A stretch of 64,000 nucleotides of DNA from Asterias amurensis (GCF_032118995.1 NC_092660.1:4727501-4791500), one strand, 5' to 3'. Counted from the first letter of the stretch, positions 52,570 to 63,290 are shown. Made by a program: numbers and translations. The notes: generated by a model from the sequence alone, not told the origin.

Positions 52570-53240
52570 AAACTTTAACAAATTAATGATTTTTTTTTCG
52601 CAACTGAAGCCATTAACTTTGTTTCAATGACCAAACATTAAAGGCAGTGGACACTATTGGTAATTACTGAAAATAATTTTGGGCATAAAACCTTTCTTGG
52701 TTACAAGTGATAGGGAGAGATTGATGGTATAAAACATTGTAAGAAATGGCTCCCTCTGAAGTGCCATAGTTTTCGAGAAAAAAGTAATTTTCCACGAATT
52801 TGATTTCAAGACCTCAAGTTTAGAACTTAAGGTCTTGAAATCAACCATCTAAACGCACACAACTTTGTGTGACAAGGGTTATTTTTCTTTCATTATTATC
52901 TCGCAACTTCAATGACCGATTGAACTCAAATTTTCACTGGTTTGTTATTTTATGCATATGTTGAGATACACCAACTGTGAAGGCTTGTCTTTGACAATTA
53001 CCAATAGTGTACACTGCCTTTAAAAACAGCTGTGGAAATCGCAGTAAAGTTTTCAAAAAGTAATGACTTTTCTTGCAAGCGAAGCCATTATTTGTTTTAA
53101 TGACCAAACGTAAAAATACAACTATGGAAATTTTTGTCAAATTTTTAAAAAGAAATGACTTTTCTTGCAAGCGAAGCCATTAATTTTGTTTCAAAGACCA
53201 AACATGACATCAAAACTGTGGAAATGTCAGTATCTTGCAC
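52570..53240. repeat. ~95-bp tandem array split by a family A MITE
   Basis: ATGACTTTTCTTGCAAGCGA then AGCCATTAATTTTGTTTCAA and GACCAAACAT, with ACTGTGGAAAT..CAG, recurs about three times. The first unit is cut by the MITE at 52638-53023, which sits right after GACCAAACA. With the MITE removed the array is continuous. Confidence 0.75.
52638..53023 (+). mobile_element. TTAA MITE family A in a tandem array
   Basis: Full length, with TTAA at both ends. The hairpin arms carry matched changes (TTTCAAGACCTCAAG facing TTAAGGTCTTGAAATC), so the stem is preserved despite substitution. Confidence 0.9.
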
Positions 53241-53461
53241 AGGTGAGGACATTTCTAACAAAATAAATTGAAATATTTGTTTTTTCAGCAGTATTTTCGG
53301 GAAAACAGCATTTTGTTTTTGCGTTTCTTCAATTTTGTTTGTTTCGGATCAGGGTTTTTAATGAAATTTTTAAGATTTAAAACATGGACTCATTGTGTAG
53401 GAGCACCTCATTTTGATGAATGTATGTTAGGGCCTCATCCAAACCCTTTGAAAAACTCACA

Positions 53462-53975
53462 GAGTTGTGCAAGCACCTGTCTATTGGTGGACCCCCTCGG
53501 CTGCCTGGAACAAGTGGTGGTCCTTCGGGCCCCGGGTGCAATGGATGGTATGTTCTTTGTTCAGTGAAATTCTTTTAGATGCACAACTAGTGTTCTCCTT
53601 CACTGGTGTAATGCCTTACACAATTTGACGAGCGAGAGCGAGCATTTTTGGAAGCATGCGTTCATACTAGGGCCTGAGCTGGAAGGTAGTGGTTGGTCCC
53701 TAAAACGTTCTGGTCGATCTCTCAAGACGTCGGGATGAGGGCCCCTTATTATTTAGCCTTTTGTTGGTCACGTCAATCTTTTGTTTTTGAGTAAATAGGT
53801 TTGTACTGGGGATCTTTCATGATCATCAAATGTGCCAAGAGATGTCTTCGCTTGAGCAATGGAATCTGGACTTGGTGGATGATGAGGACTTCTATCCAGT
53901 TGATGATATGAGGGCTGGAGAAACATGTTCTGCTTGGTCATGCCACTTCACATCCAAAATATCCTAGTAAGAACC
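53462..53975 (+). repeat. Inverted duplicate segment, plus-strand copy, with exon-like frame
   Basis: Similar along its length, with gaps, to the minus strand of 55560-55992. The first part after CTCACAG (53463-53547) is open as SCASTCLLVDPLGCLEQVVV then LRAPGAMDG and ends at a GTATGT donor. The second, after TTTTGTTTTTGAGTAAATAG, is open from 53800 to a TAG at 53965-53967 (56 codons, including DLVDDEDFYPVDDMRAGETC). The two look like consecutive exons of one unit, but their phase was not confirmed. I recognise no domain. Confidence 0.45.
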
Positions 53976-54350
53976 CCAATTTTATTGCCTTTTGATACCA
54001 AAGATGACATTGGATAGCTATAGTTTGTAGTTTCTTTGAATTGGTTGTTTTTAGAAGAGGTCAAAGGTCAGGTCTATGTCAAGGTTCTTAGGGTCTGGTC
54101 ATGGTCAAGGGCAAATTACTGCAGGAGATCACAGATTTAGTTTGCCAAGCAATGCCAAACAGAAAGTATCATATAAGTTCTCTAAAACTTATGGAGACAT
54201 TGGCAACTTATCTAAGACCATGGTTTTTAAAATCACACTTTGTACAACTAATTTATTTTTAAGGCAGTGTACATAGGAAAATTCTAATGAAAATTAAGTC
54301 CAAACTAAATCTTATTCTAGGGTAAGAATTTTACCACAGAACCCTGAGTC
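53976..54350. other. No feature seen
   Basis: No supported repeat or exon. Confidence 0.35.
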
Positions 54351-54755
54351 GCTCACAATTTCTTAGTGTATTGAGTACAGACATCTTCCCCCGTGTTACT
54401 CTGAGTTGCTCACACTTCCTTTGTGTGTTGAGTGCAGACACTTTCCCCTGAGTGGGTAACTCTGGGTTGCTCACACTTCCTGTTTGTTGAACACAGACAC
54501 TTTCCCCTGTGTTTTCTGAGTCTTGCTCACACTTTGTGTGTTGTAACTCTGCATGAGTTTCTCACATTTCTTTGTGTGTTGATACAGACACTTTCCCCTG
54601 TGTAACTTTTAGTTGCTCACACTTCCTTTGTGTGTTTAGTACAGACACTTTCCCTTGTGTTACTCTGAGTTGCTCACACTTCCTTTGTGTGTTGAGTACA
54701 GACACTTTCCCTTGTGTTACTCTGAGTTGCTCAAACTTCCTTTGTGTGTTGAGTA
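54351..54755. repeat. 57-bp tandem array 2 (~7 units)
   Basis: Same unit as array 1 (CTCTGAGTTGCTCACACTTC then CTTTGTGTGTTGAGT, CAGACACTTTCCCC), about 2.5 kb downstream. Units in the left half have small indels; the last three are nearly identical. The 82-codon plus frame is again the repeat. Confidence 0.85.
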
Positions 54756-55160
54756 TTCCTTTTAAAAACCTTCAATTTAGGAAACAGTTGTGCCCAAAAT
54801 TGCCAAGAGTTTTACTTTAGTCCTTCGCCTTATTAGATAGTAATTTGAGGGGAAATCAGTTGTACACAAGTTTTGTCGTACTGTAAGGTCACTCTAAGTG
54901 CAAACCAAGTGGAAATATTCCTTTCAAAAACTTCAGTTTACAATGTATGAAACAGTTGTTTCTGAGTTGCAAAGAAATTTGTTCCTAATTTTATTTAGTC
55001 CCTTTTTCCTATCTGCAAGGCCAACAATGTGTTAATGTAACCAAAGTCAAAGTATTCATAACAAGACAGCAATTTAGGAAACAGTTGTGCCCTAAATTGT
55101 TTCATAGTCCCTCATTTTATTACATTATAACTTGAGGGGGAATTAAACGTCACAAGTTAA
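54756..55160. repeat. Degenerate ~130-170-bp repeat, 3 copies
   Basis: GGAAACAGTTGTGCCCAAAA, then TTTAGTCC..TTATTA..TAACTTGAGGGG, recurs near 54779, 54948 and 55077. Strongly diverged. Confidence 0.5.
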
Positions 55161-55559
55161 CTTATTTTTTCCTCTGTCTGCCAGAACATGCGTCTCAGCT
55201 GACTTTGTTCAATCTTAGCCATGTTAAAATGTTTGGTCATTATGGTCATAGCTGGTTCTATTTTAGGATGGTAGAAGTTATATTAATCCAATGTCATCTT
55301 TGTTATTATTTATTGGCAAGCATGTAGTGAGAAAGCATCACCATTCACCGTACTTTAACTGTAAACAAAAAAGTAGCGTTTTTGTGAATACGTCAAGTGT
55401 TTTTCTCTGAGCTTTTGGTTGATACATATCAAGTGTTTTAAACACTCATAAACTTTGTTATTAATCAAAGTTGGTCAAAAAACAAGTTCACTTGTAGCCA
55501 TTTTGTCAGTGTACTACAGCTGAACGTCCAAATTGCAGCCCCATGGAAAGCAAGGGGGA
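55161..55559. other. No feature seen
   Basis: No supported exon or repeat end. Confidence 0.35.
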
Positions 55560-55992
55560 AATTAGTGGCCATTGTTAGAACTTGTTTCTCCGATCAGCAC
55601 ATCATCGTCTGGACAGAAGTCGTCATCATCTGTTGAGTTCGAATCCCATTTGAACAAGCCTCGACATCTCTGGGCACCACCAGTGCAGCTTGGTTGCGAG
55701 ACAACAATTGGTGAAATCTTTGGCCCTTGAGGGCATCAGTTCATTTAAGCAAGCAACAACTACCTTCTGCTCAACACTTGCGTCTAAAAAACAAATTGCG
55801 TCTAGCTCGTTTACATTGTGTGAGACATTATTGAAGTAGACACTAGGGGTACATCTTATTGAACTTCACTGAACATAAAACATATCTACCATTGCACTTG
55901 GGCCTTTAAATCATCACAAGTTCTAGGTGGCCGACGGGGTCCACCGACAGACACAGGTGTTTGCACAACTATGCGTTTTTTGGGCCAAATTT
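55560..55992 (-). repeat. Inverted duplicate segment, minus-strand copy, with exon-like frame
   Basis: The minus strand mirrors 53462-53975. The exon 1 equivalent (AGTTGTGCAAACACCTGTGT, then GGTGGACCCCGTCGGCC) has a 2-bp indel and a lost donor (GTAGATATG), so it is broken. The exon 2 equivalent is open from 55735 down to the stop at 55562-55564 (57 codons): QGPKISPIVVSQPSCTGGAQ, then RCRGLFKWDSNSTDDDDFCP, then DDDVLIGETSSNNGH. Both copies keep the acidic DD(E/D)DFxPxDD...GET motif in frame. Confidence 0.45.
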
Positions 55993-56279
55993 TTCAATAA
56001 AAAATTGGACATGACTCTCCTTGTAACTTGTCTTTTATTTGCCTTAACCCTACCACCCCCCCCCCAAACTTAAATATTGAGGGCCCACCTTACCCTGTGT
56101 GACCCTCGGGCTGTCATTTTGGTGCCACAGTAATTGGGTGCGTATATTAGTCGCTTTTAGCAAGTCATTTTGGGAAAACATGGCGGCCAAGTACATAATG
56201 AGACAACAGTTTCGAGTTCAGACGAGTCAACTAATAGTTGACTTGTCCGTAAATAGCATCAGCCTTTATTTGTGAACAT
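55993..56279. other. No gene; small palindrome
   Basis: AGACGAGTCAACTAATAGTT then GACTTGTCCGT contains a short inverted repeat. AAAACATGGCGGCCAAG (56177) resembles a YY1-type sequence. Confidence 0.35.
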
Positions 56280-58560
56280 ATAAAATAACACTCACAATTT
56301 GATACAGACACAAGGCAACATTTTAGGCAAAATTGGAAAAATACGCAGTGGAATTTTTGGGAAAAATTTGAGCGAAATTTGATAAAAACTCAAGGATACA
56401 GTCTTGTGGAATTTTTGGGCGAAATTTGAGCAAAATTTGATAAATACGCAAGGCTATAGTCTTGGAGAATTTTTGGGCACAATTTGAGCAAAGTTGGATA
56501 AAAACGCCAGGCTATATAGTCTTGAGGAATTTTGGGCACAATTTGAGCATAGTTGGATAAAAACGCAAGGCTGTCGTCTTGGAGAATTTTTGGGCACAAT
56601 TTGAGCAAAGTTGAATAAAAACGCAAGGCTTGTGGAATGTTTTGGCACAATTTGAAACAAGTTGGATAAAAACGCAAGTCTATAGTCATGAGGAATGTTT
56701 GGGCAAAAATTGAGCACAGTTGGATAAAAACGCAAGTCTATATTCTTGAGGAAATTTTGGGAAAAATTTGAGCAAAGTGGATAAAAACGCCAGGCTATAG
56801 TCTTGGAGAATTGTTGGGCACAATTTGAGCAAAGTTGGATAAAAACGCCAGGCTATAGTCTTGTGGAACTTTTGGGCACAATTTGAGCAAAAATGGATAA
56901 ATATACAAGGCTGTGTTCTTGGAGAATTTTTGGGCACAATTTGAGCAAAGTTGGATAAAAACGCCAGGCTATAGTCTTGGAGAATTTTTGGGCACAATTT
57001 GAGCAAAGTTGAATAAAAACGCAAGGCTTGTGGAATGTTTTGGCACAATTTGAAACAAGTTGCATAAAAACGCAAGTCTATAGTCTTGAGGAATGTTTGG
57101 GCAAAATTTGAGCACAGTTGGATAAAAACGCAAGTCTATATTCTTGAGGAAATTTTGGGAAAAATTTGAGCAAAGTGGATAAAAACGCCAGGCTATAGTC
57201 TTGGAGAATTGTTGGGCACAATTTGAGCAAAGTTGGATAAAAACGCCAGGCTATAGTCTTGTGGAACTTTTGGGCACAATTTGAGCAAAAATGGATAAAT
57301 ATACAAGGCTGTGTTCTTGGAGAATTTTTGGGCACAATTTGAGCAAAGTTGGATAAAAACGCACAGTTTGAGCAAAGTTGGATGAAGTCTTGAGGATTTT
57401 TTGGGCACATTTAAAAAAACTTTTTTTGTAAAAACGCAAGGCTTGTGGAATGTTTTGGCACAATTTGCGCAAAGTTGGATAAAAACGCAAGTCTATAGTC
57501 TTGGAGAGTTTTTTGGCACAATTTGAGCAAAGTTGGATAAAAACGCCAGGCTATAGTTTTGTGGAACTTTTGGGCACAATTTGAGCAAAAATGGACAAAT
57601 ATACAAGGCTGTGTTCTTGGAGAATTTTTGGGCACAATTTGAGCAAAGTTGAATAGAAACGCAAGGTTATAGTCTTGGAGAATTTTTTGGCACAGTTTGA
57701 GCAAAGTTGGATGAAAACGCCAGGCTATAGTCTTGTGAATTTTGTCGGCACATTTTGAGAAAAAAAAATTGGTAAAAACGCGAGACTATAGTCTTGGAGA
57801 ATTTTTGAGCACAATTTGAGCAAAGTTGGATAAAAACGCCAGGCTATAGTCTTGTGGAACCTTTTGGGCACAATTTGAGCAAAAATGGATAAATATACAA
57901 GGCTGTGTTCTTGGAGCATTTTGGGGCACAATTTGAGCAAAGTTGGATAAAAACGCAAGGCTATAGTCTTGGAGAATTTTTTGGTACAATTTGAGCAAAG
58001 TTGGATAAAAACGCCAGGCTATAGTTTTGTGGAACTTTTGGGCACAATTACAGCAAATATTGACAAATACACAAGTCTGTATTCTTGGAGAATTTTTGGG
58101 CACAATTTGAGCAAAGTTTAATAAAAACGCAAGGCTATAGTCTTGTTGAATTTTTTGGCACAGTTTGAGCAAAGTTGGATAAAAACGCAAGGCTATAGTC
58201 TTGTGAAATTTGTGGGCACATTTTGAGAAAAAAATTATAAAAAAGCAAGGCTATATTATAGTCTTGTGGAATTTGTTGGCACAATTTGAGCAAAGTTGGA
58301 TAACAACGCAAGGCTATAGTCTTAGAGAATTTTGGGGCACAGTTTGAGCAAAGTTGGATAAAAATGCCAGGCTATATAGTTTTGTGGAACTTTTGGGCAC
58401 AATTTGAGCAAAAATTGACAAATATAAAAGACTGTATTCTTGGAGAATTTTTTGGTACAGTTTGAGCAAAGTTGGATGAAAACGCAAGGCTATAGTCTTG
58501 TGAGATTTTGGGGCAAAATATGACCAAAATTTGATAACAACGCAAGGCTATGAATAGTGT
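56280..58560. repeat. ~58-bp tandem array, ~38 units, with 398-bp higher-order repeat
   Basis: The unit reads CAAGGCTATAGTCTTGGAGA then ATTTTTGGGCACAATTTGAG and CAAAGTTGGATAAAAACG, 57-60 bp. A block at about 56560-56957 is repeated almost exactly at 56958-57355, offset 398 bp (about 7 units). Minus-strand frames up to 134 codons with ~19-20-residue periods (FLSNFAQIVPKNSPR...) follow from the absence of stops in one phase. Indels in the unit break the phase repeatedly, so these are not evidence of a protein. I see no promoter or splice context. Confidence 0.85.
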
Positions 58561-58950
58561 TGTGGAATTTTGGGGCTCATTGAGAACATTTTGCCCGGCC
58601 ATGTTCACAAGGCTATAGGCCTCGTGAACTTGTCAAATTTTGCCTGAACATATTCACAAAGTAGCCCTGTGAACTTGTCAAATTTTGAGAGTTCACTTCA
58701 AATTTGGCTGAACATGCTCACATGGCTATATGTAGCCTTGTGAACTTGTCAAATTGTGTGAACTTGTCAAACTTTGCCCAAGCATGTTCACAAGGCCTTG
58801 CGAACGTCAAATTTTGAATGTGTTAACAAGGCTGTCCTCTTTAACTTTTCGCTCTACAATAAATCACAAGGCTATATATAGCCTTGTGAACTTTTTGCTC
58901 GAAAAAAAACACCTTGTGAACTTTTCCCTCGAAAAAAATCATAAGGCTAT
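58561..58950. repeat. Tail of the array, shorter units
   Basis: TCACAAGGCTATAGGCCTCG then TGAACTTGTCAAATTTTGCC recurs with ~45- to 60-bp spacing. It is closer in form to the array at 44565-45170 than to the main array, so it bridges the two. Confidence 0.65.
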
Positions 58951-59115
58951 ATTTGATAAAAATGCGGGACTTTACACCTTAAAGTTTTTCAAACTTCGCC
59001 CCAACTTTCAAGTTAAAATAAAAAATAATAACTTCCCAATTATTGCTTCAAATATTATTATTGGTTTCTGTTTAATATAAAAGGCTTCAGAAAAGCCTAC
59101 TTCATCATTAAGAAC

Positions 59116-59466
59116 ACAACATTGCACCGAGAAAAGAGGCAAAAGTTGATGAAAGTGCTGGCCTCACCCCCTATGATTCTTTCAAATTTAGGCCAATACA
59201 AGTTCGAACTACGTCACGCGCATGCACGTCGAGCAAGGCATGCTGGGAAAAATGGTGCGGCGAGATCAATCACCCCTGGGAACGAAGTTGATGAACCCCT
59301 TTACTCCCCGCGGCCATTTTCTTTCTGAGCGCGGGCATCGTGTGTTCCACATGTGTGTGTTGAAAAAGCAGATTTTTTGCAACTATTTACATCGAAAACC
59401 GACATCAAAATTCAACAACTTCAACGATGAGAACTGCACGGATGTTCATAGAATCTTCTTAATCAG
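59116..59466 (+). other. Candidate promoter and first exon
   Basis: Relatively CpG-rich (CACGCGCATGCACGTCGAGC, CCCCGCGGCC, GAGCGCGGG). It includes GCAAGGCATGCTGGGAAAAATGG, whose minus strand resembles the ZNF143-type TTCCCAGCATGC motif. ATCAGGTAAATG is a donor. A + frame at 59222 is open for 82 codons (MHVEQGMLGKMVRRDQSPLG at its start) and would continue only a few codons if spliced to 59910. No domain was recognised. Confidence 0.35.
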
Positions 59467-59909
59467 GTAAATGATTCATGTGTTGATGCATTAGAGGAAA
59501 TTTGAGGGGGTTTCTCTAAGACAAGATTGTCTTGGCAATATCATATGTAACGTCAAATTGTTGTCAGCTGATGATACCCAAGACAAATCGAAGAAACCTA
59601 GATTGTGTTAAAATATTTATTAAACCACTGAATTCTCGCTCAATACAAGTGAGGAAAATATTGTCCAATTCTTTCAATGCAAGTGTTTAGAGTTAAATCG
59701 CAGGGCTCACATATTTGTCTTTGAATTGTTTTCTTGTGTGTTGGGAATTAGATTTTACGGCATGAAGTACTGTACCTGACATGTATATTTGGAGACAATT
59801 TAACTGAAGCATAATTTTCCAATGCCCGGTACTTTTTATATCCCCTCATTATGTATGAACACTTATTTACATCCATACTCTAAAATCTAAATATTTTGTT
59901 CTTTTTCAG

Positions 59910-60115
59910 AGTTCGTGGAATCTGAATGTTTCCCTTTCATCAGAAGTGTATGCTGCCTCTCCCTGCATCTTGCAGTCTTTCCAGCCACATCAGCAGTCAC
60001 TGAGGTACAAAGCCTCCACCGCTCTGTAAGGCAACCAAAATGTATATTTCTATTCCTAGCTGTAGGAACGTACACAATAATTTATACCAACACATTTGCC
60101 AAAATTTCTATTTAA
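59910..60115 (+). other. Candidate second exon
   Basis: Acceptor ATTTTGTTCTTTTTCAG is strong. Downstream a 66-codon frame (MESECFPFIRSVCCLSLHLA at its start) contains hydrophobic stretches near the middle and the end but is short. If exon 1 is spliced here, its frame stops within about 6 codons. An untranslated or lncRNA exon is equally possible. Confidence 0.3.
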
Positions 60116-60689
60116 TTTTTTTGGACTCCTAAGACCCACATAAGTTCATGACTTCTTTTTTTGTGGGGCCTCCGAAGAACCAGTTAAATTTGTATTGAAA
60201 ACTTTCATTTAGTTCAGCCCTTCTTCTCGATCAAATGTTCACTTTTCCCTGAAGAGCCAAACATCATGCCTGTTACAGGCTAAGCACTGTCAATTCGGTA
60301 CAAAACTACCCTTGAGGTCATTACCTAATACTGTAAGTTAGCATTTAAAGAGTTTTGCAACTGATTCTAGTTCACCAAAAGGAACGATTACACTGTGTTT
60401 CTGTACTTGCGAACATGGAATTACTGTTCATGAATAATAATGTAACTCTACCCCCCCCCCCCTAAATGATGTTGAAAACAAAAATAGCTTTAAAATTTTG
60501 AATGCATCCTACTATTATTAAATAGCAGTGCAGTTTATCTGATCGTTCTGATTATCAATTTTGAGTAGTCCAAGGCAGGGTATACTTGGTTGTTACTCCA
60601 AAAATTAATTACCATGAAAAGTTTGAGCACTGGTCATGTTGATGTAATTGTTGGAAAAACACCCTTTAAAGTGTTAGGGAAAGTGCTTG
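60116..60689. other. No gene; poly-C at 60451-60462
   Basis: A poly-C run at 60451-60462. No exon or element end is supported. Confidence 0.35.
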
Positions 60690-60928
60690 AAAAAAATTCA
60701 CCCCCAAATATTTGAATCTGAGAAAGGCTTCAAGCATGAAGCCTTTCTCATGCATCTGAAAGCACACAATTTTATGTATGGAATATTGGGTTTTCTTTCA
60801 TATTTTGTTTTCAACTTTGATGACCATTCGAGCCAAAACTTTCACTGGTTTGTTACTTATGCATTTATTGAGGCACACCAAGCGAGGAGACTGGTGTTGA
60901 ATAATTACCAAAAGTATCTCCAACCTTT
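60690..60928 (+). mobile_element. Decayed TTAA MITE family B
   Basis: GAGAAAGGCTTCAAGCATGA facing AAGCCTTTCTCATGCATCTG is the family B hairpin, followed by GAAAGCACACAATTTTATG and ATGACCATTCGAGCC. The left end is missing and the right end (ATTACCAAAAGTATCTCCAA) is decayed. Confidence 0.65.
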
Positions 60929-61990
60929 ATTATTTTCTAAAAGTTACTTTTAATTAGTTCATCAACACCAAGAAGGGAATCATCAAAGTTATAAGCTGTT
61001 TATAGAACCAATTGTCCAAATTATGATTCATCAGAAAATAATAAGCAAACCAGACTAGATTGTTTATTTGAATTTTCAAGACTTTATTTGAACAAACTTT
61101 GTTTTCCAAAGAAAGAAAACAATAACATCACTTAGTGCATCCACACTGTTAGACATGTCCCCCACCCACCCAACCTCAAGAACTTAATTATGGCTTTGTA
61201 GTATGTTTATGTTTCCTGGATGTTTTAATTAAAACTATTTTTGTTTTTGGGGTGCTTAGGCACTCCTATTGCTTCCTTACTATTCATTTTGATAGTTGCT
61301 TAAATTGATGGTTCGAAATATGCCAGTTGATGTACAAATGTATAGTTTCAAAATTGAACTTAACCCCCCCCCCCCCCGCCCCACCCCAAACCAGTTGAGA
61401 ATTTAACCGATAATACATCAGCTGGCAAATTACAACCATAGCTAAGAAACATAAATGATCAACCAAGGAAGAAATGTAACCTGTTTTTTACAAAAGGAGT
61501 TCACATGGCTAACAAAAAACTAGTCTCATGAAAACACGAATTAACTATTTGGTTTCTGCAAACTTATCAAATAACCGTTGTGCTTTTTTTTCATCTTACA
61601 AGAACTCTGAATATTTACCGAATCAAAGCGTTTTTGTTTCTTTTCAAGCAAATCTAATTAAATTTGACTCCTTTATGGTTTACAGGTTGCATTTCTTACT
61701 TATAAAGAAGGTACAACATTGGTATTCATATACTGCATATAGAGTGCACAAGTTTGGACACAAAAAAACATTATTTCATACTTGCAGCGTTTCAAAACAA
61801 GTTTCTTTATTTATTGTTTAACTCAATACAGTTTTTACATCAAGTGGACATTTAGATGAATGTTTCCTTGCATGCTTACCAAAATTTAAGGTTCAATTCG
61901 CAATAGCGTAACTACCAATGTTGTATCTTCTGTGAAGGCCGCATCTTATAGCTTGTTCTGTGACTTTATAATCTCAATCTTGGAAAGAAG
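60929..61990. other. No gene; poly-C tract at 61362-61384
   Basis: An interrupted poly-C tract lies at about 61362-61384. Short frames on both strands are unsupported. Confidence 0.4.
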
Positions 61991-62395
61991 TATAAAATGG
62001 CTAAGTCCACAAAGGGACACAAAAATTGCTAAGTGTTTTTGTCAAAAAATGACTAAGTACAAACATTGACTATGAGTTTCAGCTCAAAAAATTACTAAGT
62101 ACAAACAATGGCTAGTGTTTTGGTCAAAAAATGACTAAGTCCACAAAGTCAATAATTACTAAGTGTTTTTGTCAAAAAATGACTAAGTACAAACATTGAC
62201 TATGAGTTTCTGCTCAAAAAATTACTAAGTACAAACAATGGCTAGTGTTTTGGTCAAAAAAATGACTAAGTCCACAATAGGACACAGAAAGCCTATAATT
62301 ACTAAGTGTTTTTGTCAAAAAATGACTAAGTACAAACATTGACTATGAGTTTCAGCTCAAAAAATTACTAAGTACAAACAATGGCTAGTGATTTG
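61991..62395. repeat. ~130-143-bp tandem array of nested ~30-bp units
   Basis: CTAAGTGTTTTTGTCAAAAA then ATGACTAAGTACAAACATTG, ACTATGAGTTTCAGCTCAAA and AAATTACTAAGTACAAACAA recur at 62028, 62158 and 62301. Within each unit A(A)TGACTAAGTnCAnAnA(T/A)GG(A/C)-type modules repeat with about 30-bp spacing. Units are highly similar, suggesting recent amplification. No frame is shared. Confidence 0.85.
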
Positions 62396-63185
62396 GGACT
62401 CCATTTTATTGTTATTTAAAGTCACAACAAGCTATAAGACGATACCTTTAATAAGGGGCTGCATTCCATTTTGATGTACCTGGCTATATAATCTAATGGT
62501 AATTTGAATTTGACGCCTTGTATAAGTGTCATGTGCAAATTTCTAGTTGATTACATTGTTGGTGTACATTGCTATGGAATACAGTCTCTTCTGCACCCCT
62601 ATAGGGGGTGCACTTGGTTGATCATGATTTTAATAATAGGGGGGGTAGGGCCAAACTTTTTACGCAGTTAATTTCGAACCGTACAACGGCACGAGAAATT
62701 TTTTTGGCTGACTTAGTCTATATAAAAAAGGCAATTTTTAAGGGATTTTTTTGATTTTTTTAAACACCACTGAACTGTAGAAGCAGCAGAGTTGCGCAAA
62801 CGTGTGTGCCAGTCGATGTGGCCAACTACTATCTAGAAAGTGAAGCGACTTAATGATCTAAGTATTAATGGAAGGAAAGCATTTTATTAAGTTAAATCAA
62901 GTTAATGTTTCATTGATAGTCTGTTTTACCAAAGTCCTGCTTTACATGATTGACAAACTAAAAAGATTGGTTTTTAAAAGTCCGAAGCCAAAAACAAACT
63001 AAAGATTTTTTTTGCAAAGTCCAAAACAAAGGTCGGAAAGGATTCTGTTGCCCGTTAAAATGTTTGATGAATCTGTATCAAGTGTACCATCGGACGTCTC
63101 CCCCTGTTCGGGCAAACACGTCGCTAAGTTCTTGGAGTAAAGTTTCAAGTTTGAATTTTGGTTGAAATGTAAAAGGACGCTTCCA
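62396..63185. other. No feature seen
   Basis: A GC-poor stretch with one G-run near 62638. No supported exon or element. Confidence 0.35.
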
Positions 63186-63290
63186 CTCCGTCACTGATTG
63201 AGTCCTGTACCATCAGAATAACGAAGACTTCAACCCAGATGATGATGCGCTGATCAGAGAAACAAGATTCCAAAATGGCGGCTGAACTTG
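63186..63290 (+). other. Third version of the acidic exon-like motif
   Basis: HQNNEDFNPDDDALIRETRF then QNGG and a stop (TGA at 63276-63278) parallels the peptides at 53870-53935 and 55570-55640 (D.DF.P.DD...ET). A stop lies upstream in the same frame, so either an acceptor (TACCATCAG, ending about 63203) starts the exon or this copy is decayed. AAAATGGCGGC follows. Confidence 0.35.

Noticed and set aside
56390..58190. Several 97-134-codon minus-strand frames with FLSNFAQIVPKNS-type repeats
   Set aside because: Products of the 58-bp array. Phase breaks repeatedly because units vary between 57 and 60 bp.
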